From the NCBI GenBank assembly GCA_023249835.1, contig JAHFBY010000011.1:1-11887 (forward strand): a stretch of 11,887 bases of DNA. Reading direction: 5' to 3'. The notes beneath the pieces were generated by a model. The model ran no database searches and had not been told where the DNA came from. It saw only the letters and a program-made list of their open reading frames with translations. This document shows, piece after piece, positions 5,959-11,887 of this stretch. A program made the position numbers and the translations under genes. Position 1 is the stretch's first letter; the number at the start of each line of letters is the position of its first letter. This stretch comes from Elusimicrobiota bacterium (GTDB taxonomy: Bacteria; Elusimicrobiota; Elusimicrobia; 2-02-FULL-39-32).

Positions 5959-8676
5959 TTATTCTGACATTATTTTTTTTAACAATATTAAATCCTGATC
6001 CATTTCGTATTTGTTCTCCCATGTAACGCCCTCAAACATTGAGGCATTGTCGTTATTTATTGCCAGTCTGCAATAATTAACAAGCTCTTCTTTTTGAATT
6101 AACTCCTTCGAAATTGTAGATGAAAAGGGGTCCCGTTTGTATGAAAAAATGGCTTTTGCAATTTGTGTGAATATCCATTTTTGTTTAAATTTAGGCAAGT
6201 TTTTGAATTCGGTGTTTTGTCTTAGTATGAGACCCTTAAAAAATTTATAGGCGAACTCACCATTTTGTCCTCCTAAATCAAGTAAAACCTGACCAGCTAT
6301 AGTTTTTGCCACATAATCGTTTTTTGATAATATTGGCACAAAGAGTTGTTGTATTCTCCTGCTTCTTTCCGGGTCGTACCGTAAATCGTTAACCTTGTCT
6401 TCTAGACATCGTATGCCATCATATCTATTTCTTTGGTCAGTGCTTTTTTCCGCAATTTTAAAACAGAGGTCAATGACATCGGGGTCAGCACCTGAGTAAT
6501 AGTAAATCCCATTTCTCTCTTCGCCGAAAAGAATTTTTCTCAATTTGTTAGTATTTAAGTTGTCCTCCAGGTCCTTAATATCTCGCCTCAGTTTTTTTAA
6601 ATATTTTTCACGAGAAAAATCTTCGAAAAGTCCTGGAGATAAATTTCTCCTTACTAAATGCCCGTTAAGGTCAACGGTAATGTCTGAAACTCTAACAGAA
6701 TTTTGATATTTCTCGTGAATACTAAAGGTGAGCTGATTGTTCTTGCGGCTAATGCTTAATGGGTATCCATTAGAGTCTTGGTCTACTGGAAACCCGCTTT
6801 CCCAATAAAACAATGTTTTAAAATTATCTCCGTTCATATCGATTAGACATACGGAAGCGGATGATTCATGAATATTGTAAAAGGCAATGGTGTCAGAAGT
6901 TATAAATATGGGCAAAATTGCTCTGTATTGGTTCAGCGGATTAAAGGTTGATTTTTCAAAAGTGTCCAGATTGTAAACATCATTGGAGTAAACGATTACC
7001 CATTTACCATTTGGGGAATATGAAAGATCGGGTTGTCCAAGTGGATCTTGATTAATAAAGGAATCTTCTATAAGAAGCAGCCTTTTAGTTAGATTCTTGT
7101 TTGTGATCCAAACATATGCATTTACATCGGGCGGTATGGGTGCCTCTCGACCAAAAAGACAAATCGCAAAAATATCTTTTCTGGCCGGTAATTCTGTAAT
7201 GATGAGTTTATTATTAAGATTAGTTGGAGTTGCTTGATTTAAATCGTAAGGTATAAAATCTTTTGCTAAAATCCAACCAAATGAGAAAGAGCTTGTTTTG
7301 ATTTTATACCAGCCTTCTTGGTCAAATGAATCACTCTGGCCAAGAATCGGGCCAATATAGTCATCTGAAAAACCCATTGGGAGGGGGGAAAGCGCTATAG
7401 GTTGAGCAAACTTCATTTTTTCCAATCCATATACTGTTCTTATTAATACGGAATTTGTCGTCATGGCAATGTATAGATTCGCTTGGGTAGAGAATACCGT
7501 TCCTGTTTGATAATCGAACCCGGTTGCCCATTTGGGTAGATCAGGATCTACAGGTTCATTACTTAATAGCATTGGAGTGGAGACTCTATCAAGCCAATCC
7601 ATAGGAAATTTAATTATACGATTGCCGCTGGTTACATATAAATTTCCCCGCTTATCAAGAGTCAGATTTGAAGGGGCAAGTTTTTCTATCTGCGGATCAG
7701 AAATTTTTCCGGTTTCATCAGCTCCAAGCGTGAATATTTTACCTGATAAATCCACTAGTCTTATCCTGTTGTTAAAGCTATCAGCAAAATATAAGGTCCC
7801 TTTTTTATCAACAGCTATCCCTTCCGGTTTATAAATCTGAGCATTTTTTGCAGCTTTACCATCTCCAGAGAATCCACAGTTTAGGCCTTTAGGGTTTCCT
7901 ACAATGCAGGTGAAAATTCCATCCCCATCTCTTTTCCATATACTCCCTATTGTAAGAAGATAAATATTACCGTCATTTCCCACAATGACTGAATCAGGCG
8001 ATATATTTCTGATTGGGTTCGAATCTCCCTCAGGGGGTGCATCTTCGGCATCGATATTGTGACGTTGAAAAATTTTCATTATTTTATTGTCTGGAGTGAT
8101 TTGAAATATTTTTGGATCATGCCGTGCTTGCGAGCGTTGACCATCTTCACCAATATAAAACACATTGTCCCGATTTACCCCAACATTTCTGGGAGATTCA
8201 AGCATTAACCCATTTTCTCTGTTTGGGCCACCAATCAAGTTGACAGCTCCTTGGCTGCTGACTTTGACAACACGACTGTTCCCGTAATCCGCAATGTAGA
8301 AGTTACCAGCGTTGTCCAACGCAATTCCAGTAGGTCGTGACAATTCAATATCCTGTGGTTTTAAATTTTTCCAATTAGATCCTTCAATGCCTGATCCAAT
8401 GATTGTGGTAATAATTCCGTGGGTGTCTATTTTTCGGATGCGGTTGTGCGCAGCGTCTGCAATATATATGTTTCCTGTATCATCAACAGTTAATCCTAAT
8501 GGGTTAAAGTGTGCATTTGCAGCAGGTCCACCATCCCCTAATTCACCTTCGTATGATTGATTACCATAAATTATGATATTTGATCCGATATCCGAATGGG
8601 CTAAAGATATGTTTAGCGTTATATATCCAATTCCTAAAAATAGCGGAATAAGTTTTTGGAATATATTGAATTTCAT
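5959..8676 (-). CDS. Secreted NHL-repeat beta-propeller protein with SH3-like, beta-rich and helical C-terminal regions
   Basis: This complete 905-residue protein starts at the ATG at 8676. It has an N-terminal signal peptide (Lys residues, hydrophobic stretch about 8-26, possible cleavage after LAHS). Six NHL-type repeats follow at about 58-83, 114-139, 161-180, 227-250, 283-308 and 334-357, with the recurring pattern P-x-G-[I/L]-[A/T]-V-D-x-x-G-N-x-Y-[I/F]-A-D. That number suits a six-bladed propeller. Residues about 425-478 resemble a bacterial SH3-like domain (GWYKIKTSSFSFGWILAKDF). Residues about 545-665 form a second TolB/PD40-like beta region (LSYSPNGKWVIVYS). Residues about 690-905 are helical and possibly HEAT-like. 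It is probably a periplasmic or cell-surface binding protein, with no catalytic motif seen. It is convergent with the 4634 fragment (8 bp between the stops) and divergent from the amidase ORF. The exact role is unknown. Confidence 0.88.
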   Translation of the reverse strand: MKFNIFQKLIPLFLGIGYITLNISLAHSDIGSNIIIYGNQSYEGELGDGGPAANAHFNPLGLTVDDTGNIYIADAAHNRIRKIDTHGIITTIIGSGIEGSNWKNLKPQDIELSRPTGIALDNAGNFYIADYGNSRVVKVSSQGAVNLIGGPNRENGLMLESPRNVGVNRDNVFYIGEDGQRSQARHDPKIFQITPDNKIMKIFQRHNIDAEDAPPEGDSNPIRNISPDSVIVGNDGNIYLLTIGSIWKRDGDGIFTCIVGNPKGLNCGFSGDGKAAKNAQIYKPEGIAVDKKGTLYFADSFNNRIRLVDLSGKIFTLGADETGKISDPQIEKLAPSNLTLDKRGNLYVTSGNRIIKFPMDWLDRVSTPMLLSNEPVDPDLPKWATGFDYQTGTVFSTQANLYIAMTTNSVLIRTVYGLEKMKFAQPIALSPLPMGFSDDYIGPILGQSDSFDQEGWYKIKTSSFSFGWILAKDFIPYDLNQATPTNLNNKLIITELPARKDIFAICLFGREAPIPPDVNAYVWITNKNLTKRLLLIEDSFINQDPLGQPDLSYSPNGKWVIVYSNDVYNLDTFEKSTFNPLNQYRAILPIFITSDTIAFYNIHESSASVCLIDMNGDNFKTLFYWESGFPVDQDSNGYPLSISRKNNQLTFSIHEKYQNSVRVSDITVDLNGHLVRRNLSPGLFEDFSREKYLKKLRRDIKDLEDNLNTNKLRKILFGEERNGIYYYSGADPDVIDLCFKIAEKSTDQRNRYDGIRCLEDKVNDLRYDPERSRRIQQLFVPILSKNDYVAKTIAGQVLLDLGGQNGEFAYKFFKGLILRQNTEFKNLPKFKQKWIFTQIAKAIFSYKRDPFSSTISKELIQKEELVNYCRLAINNDNASMFEGVTWENKYEMDQDLILLKKIMSE

Positions 8677-8742
8677 TTAAGAATGATACCTATTTTTTAG
8701 GCGATAGAAAATAGACGCAGTGTTTTAGTATCCAATGCATAA
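8677..8742. other. Short divergent spacer with stops in all three forward frames
   Basis: This AT-rich stretch lies between the NHL gene start and the open amidase frame. Forward stops occur in every frame, for instance TAA at 8740-8742 in the amidase frame, so no signal peptide for the downstream ORF can be encoded here. I see no convincing -35/-10 pair on either strand and no good Shine-Dalgarno for the NHL gene. Confidence 0.6.
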
Positions 8743-11700
8743 GTAAAACTTATTGAGCTTGGTCTTAGCTCTGGTAATTTATATGTATACCAGAGAAATG
8801 ATGCAGTTAATTATGCCGGGAAATGGTGGGATACTGATTTGCGTGGTGCCGATAAAGGAGCAAAGCCAGATGGCCTTGTAGATGCTGTAAATAATCCAAA
8901 TAGTAAAGCCATTGAAGACGGATTAAAATCATCAGATAAATCCTATCTTTTCTACTTTAAAAATGGAATAACGGACAATGGAAGTAATACGAAGAGTAAA
9001 GATTCTGGGGCGGCGGATTGCGCTAATTTTGTATCGCAGTGTTTGATTGCTGGCGGGATAACGTTTACAGGGAATTTAGTCAGACCAGAAGGGACTGTAA
9101 CGCTTACGGATAATTTACGCAGGAGTTTAGAAACTGTGACGCCGCCGATAGAAGTTGCTAAAGGAGGTGTAATTCCATCAGGCTTAAGGTCTGGGGACGT
9201 GGCGATTTTTAATAGTGGGAGCAGTTACCATGCGATGATTGTTGTGTCTGGTACAGGTTCAAGCGCTCGATTATCTGGGCATAATACTGATCGGGAAGCG
9301 TCTAGCCTTACAAGTACGCTCTCAACCTATGACAGGGTTTATATATTTCAAATGCCCGAGAATGTAACTACAATTCAAACTCCCAGCGATGGTGCCGAAC
9401 CCGCAGTTTCAAGGTTAAGTGATACCGGCGTTGTTAATCAGAGTTTATTTCAAAAGGTTTATGATCAGGCAGGGAAAATTATAGAGGAGTGGATGAGGAG
9501 CATTACGAATAAGTTCACGATTACCGCGACGGATAGCGGGTCGGGGATCAGCGCTATATTTTTTATGCAGAACTCGGCGTCGTTTGAGTCGAGCGTGGAC
9601 GTGGAAAACGGGACGGCTAAGGTTTTAAAGGAAGTAATTTTGGCGCGGCCGTATCCGCAGAGTTATTCGCTTGAGGCGGCTGATTTGCCGGAAGGGGAAA
9701 TTTATGCGGTGGCGTATGACGGGTCTGGGAATCGGAGCGTGACGCATTTGACGATAGACCGCAAGCCGCCAGTTATAGCGAGCGTATCACCATTAGAAAA
9801 TACAATGGATGTAGCGGTAACCGCGCCGATAATAGTGACGTTGGACAAGGCTTTGTCGACCCTTAATTATTGGAATGGGGCGTTGAACGTTTATGATGGC
9901 GGACAGCAGGTTGTTGGTAACGTTGCGTATCTATCTGAGCCGGAATTGCACGCGGATCAGAACGGGGATGGGGATGTTTTGGATTATGTTTTGCGGTTTA
10001 TGCCGAGCGCAGGGACTTTTCCTGCGGGGAAGGATTTACGGGTTGGTTTGTATGGATATAGTTTGATTGGGTTGAACGGGAAATATTTGGACGCGGATGG
10101 GGATGGCTCGGAAGGCGGGAATAAGGAATGGACGTTTAAGACGACGGTTCCCGCGCCTTTGGTTGCCAATAACGTGATTAGCAATGCGCCGGCGGGTCAG
10201 CCGTTAATGATTGGGACGACGATCCAGGCGTTTAATGCTTCGATTTCTAGAGCGGAGCTTTATTATCGTCCGGTGAACAGTTTGCAGTTTTATACGAAGT
10301 TGGACTTGAAGCCTATAGACGGAAGTTTGTTGTCCTCTAAAGGGTCTGGTGCGAGCGTGGTTTGTAACGCTACGGTTCCTGCGGCGGGAGTTAGTTTAAA
10401 TAATGGGTTGGAGTATTTTATATATGCGGAGGACAGCGCGGGTAAATTTTCGAGCGTGCCGTCGGGGATAACGCTGTTTGGGTATGTGGGTTCGGGGCAG
10501 AAGGTTGTTTTGTACAGTGAGCCGAGCGTGGATTTGTTGATGAGCGACGGGTCGCGGGGGAACGATATTTATGACTTAAGTTTTCGGTTGACGGAGGATT
10601 TGGCGAGCGGGCATACGGTAGATTTGGATGCGTATGCGATGAACGCGGATTTTACGGCGCGAACCTTTAATACAGCTTCGGCGCAAGTGCGGGACGTGAC
10701 GCATGGACAGTTGACAGCGCAAAGCTACAGCGCGAGTTTGGACGGGCAGAGCCTGATGCCTGTAAACCATATAGTTTATTTGCGGGAGAAAGACGCGAGC
10801 GGGAACGTGGTTCGGGACGTGTTGCCAGAGCGAAGGATTCGCGTGGGACGGAATATGGGGAACGTGTCGATGGCAGTAAATCCGGGGACAACGGAAGATC
10901 GCGTGCAGGTGAATATTTCTGGGACTAGTCAAAAACCGGAAGCGGCGACGTTGTTTGCGGCCAAAAGCTTGTTTGCGGCTACGGGGCAAAAAGCAGCGGG
11001 GCCGAGCTATACTTTTAGCGTGCCGCACGGATCGGTGCAGCCGGGGGCGGCGGTATATACCTCCTTTGGGGCGCACGACATGCTGATTGGCATGACGGAC
11101 GTGCCAAAGACTAACACCAATAACGCGCCGGAGATTTTGACCTATATTTTGGACCAGGAACAAAACGGCGGTCAGCCGATTTATTTATACGCGAAGATCG
11201 CGGATTTAAAGCGGGACAACAGTTCAGGGGCAGTGTCAACTGCCGCGGTTCGATATCGAGAGCAAGGGACGAGCGCGTGGCAGGAAGTTCCAATGATACT
11301 GCAAATGTCGGACACCTACATGGGCCAGGTTCCAGCGCAACCCAGCAATAAGCGGATCGAGTATTATTTGCGCGCCGTTGATAACGAAGGCTACGTTGGG
11401 ACGGACCCTTGGGTTAGCCCGGAGTCTACGCCCTACAGTTTTGCGACATTGCCGGATGTGACCGCGCCGCGAATAGTGAGCGTGTTTCCTGCTAGCGGGG
11501 GGATGATGGAAATTGACAGCCGGATTACGGTTAGTTTTTCTGAGGACTTGGACACGGGAACGCTGAACGCCGCCAATATCCAGCTTTATAAGATCGTTAA
11601 AAGCGCGCGGAGCAGCGCGGCGGGGATAGAAGGGATCGGTTTCGTGTTTGGGTTTCACCAGTTGAGCTTTGCGGGGGTGAACTTAACGCCGGATACGGAG

Positions 11701-11887
11701 TATGAGGCAGTAATCAAAGGCGGGGTGATGGATTACTCCGGCAACAGCCTTGCGGGCGGGGATTACGTGTGGCGGTTTAAGACGGAGAAGCCGTTTCCAG
11801 TGATGATCACGCAAGTTAAAGCGAGTCCGCCGCATTTTAAGGATGGGATGGAGTTTAGCTGCCGGTTGTCTACGGCTGTGAATTTAT
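8743..11887 (+). CDS. Large Amidase_6 / multi-Ig-like surface protein, no start codon in view, C-terminus off the window
   Basis: The frame is open for 1048 codons from after the TAA at 8740 to the right edge. Residue numbers count from 8743. Residues about 14-205 form an Amidase_6-type putative amidase domain: YVYQRNDAVNYAGKWW at the start, DCANFVSQC with the probable nucleophile Cys93, YHAMIVV with the likely catalytic His, and LSGHNTDRE as the third active-site segment. A helical linker and an Ig-like segment (about 257-345) follow. Then come a Big_5 domain (about 347-467) with Asp-rich loops, an FN3-like region (about 500-580), further beta-sandwich regions and a second Big_5 domain (about 905-1010, SRITVSFSEDLDTGTL). 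The protein probably acts outside the cell on peptide or cell-wall amides. No ATG, GTG or TTG precedes the amidase domain in frame and there is no signal peptide. Either the gene is beheaded or it starts at a rare codon such as ATT 8752. The 3' end is outside the window. Confidence 0.8.
9806..10703 (+). repeat. Duplicated surface-module DNA, right copy (inside the long ORF)
   Basis: This is the counterpart of 4917-5814 at a constant offset of 4889 bases. Here the module is embedded in one continuous frame that carries on for almost 1.2 kb beyond the point where the left copy breaks off. This suggests the right copy is the more intact form and the left one the truncated derivative. Confidence 0.9.

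Noticed and set aside
5900..5960. A bidirectional terminator between the convergent ends at 5950 and 5959.
   Set aside because: T-runs are present, but I find no stable stem next to them on either strand.
6345..6380. Peptide YDPERSRR in the helical tail of the NHL protein, which resembles peptides encoded by dispersed repeats in some bacterial genomes.
   Set aside because: It lies in an otherwise continuous helical region, I see no palindrome in the DNA and no second copy in the window. It can be tested only by a genome-wide search.
4917..10703. A diversity-generating retroelement (template and variable repeat pair).
   Set aside because: The differences between copies are not confined to adenine positions, the shared segment is far too long, and no reverse transcriptase is visible.
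10576..11163. Minus-strand open frame of 195 codons, and similar frames at 5507-6022 and 11236-11658.
   Set aside because: They lie antisense to the Ig-like coding frames. The products are Arg/His/Pro-rich, low-complexity shadows of GCG/GTG/CGG-rich codons, without recognisable domains.
8743..11887. An RHS/YD-repeat polymorphic toxin.
   Set aside because: No YD repeats or hyperconserved RHS core motif are seen. The repeated parts are Big_5 and FN3-like beta sandwiches. Sequence beyond the right edge could change this.

Overview
The window reads as chromosomal sequence from an uncultured-type, probably Gram-negative bacterium. The support is a membrane-bound dCache/HAMP/PAS histidine kinase, exported beta-propeller and Ig-like surface proteins, GTG/TTG starts and few clear Shine-Dalgarno sites. 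I cannot place it in a phylum from the sequence alone. It has no rRNA, tRNA, CRISPR array or recognisable intact transposase.

Layout. (1) Positions 1-2118, minus strand: a sensor histidine kinase of at least 706 residues. Its N-terminus is inside the window, and its last residues run off the left edge. A TTGACA-type promoter lies upstream. (2) 2197-2299: a nested palindromic repeat of about 100 bp, poised to form a long stem. (3) 2297-2833, plus strand: two small genes or gene remnants 3 bp apart. The first resembles, weakly, the C-terminal DNA-binding domain of DnaA. (4) 2908-4167, plus strand: a complete AAA_14/DUF4143 ATPase. Its strong promoter places the predicted transcription start at the start codon, so the mRNA is probably leaderless, and a 9-bp inverted repeat covers the -10 box. 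(5) 4204-5950, plus strand: two ORFs without proper starts, a TPR fragment and a fragment of a surface protein with a Big_5-type Ig-like domain. (6) 5959-8676, minus strand: a complete 905-residue secreted protein with a six-repeat NHL propeller, an SH3-like segment, a second beta-rich region and a helical C-terminus. (7) 8743-11887, plus strand: a very long ORF, open at the right edge, with an Amidase_6-type cysteine amidase domain followed by Ig-like, Big_5 and FN3-like modules. It has no start codon or signal peptide in the window.

The most notable signal is in the right half. About 900 bp of the surface-protein fragment at 4917-5814 recurs, without an indel, at 9806-10703 inside the long amidase/Ig-like ORF. 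The proteins are about 86% identical by hand alignment. Perfectly conserved tracts of 80-90 bp alternate with clusters of changes. The left copy is truncated at both ends and has no promoter I can see, so it looks like a silent or decaying cassette. Several headless fragments plus a patchwork duplicate suggest recombination between surface-protein modules, either as neutral decay or as a means of diversification. The sequence does not separate these two possibilities.
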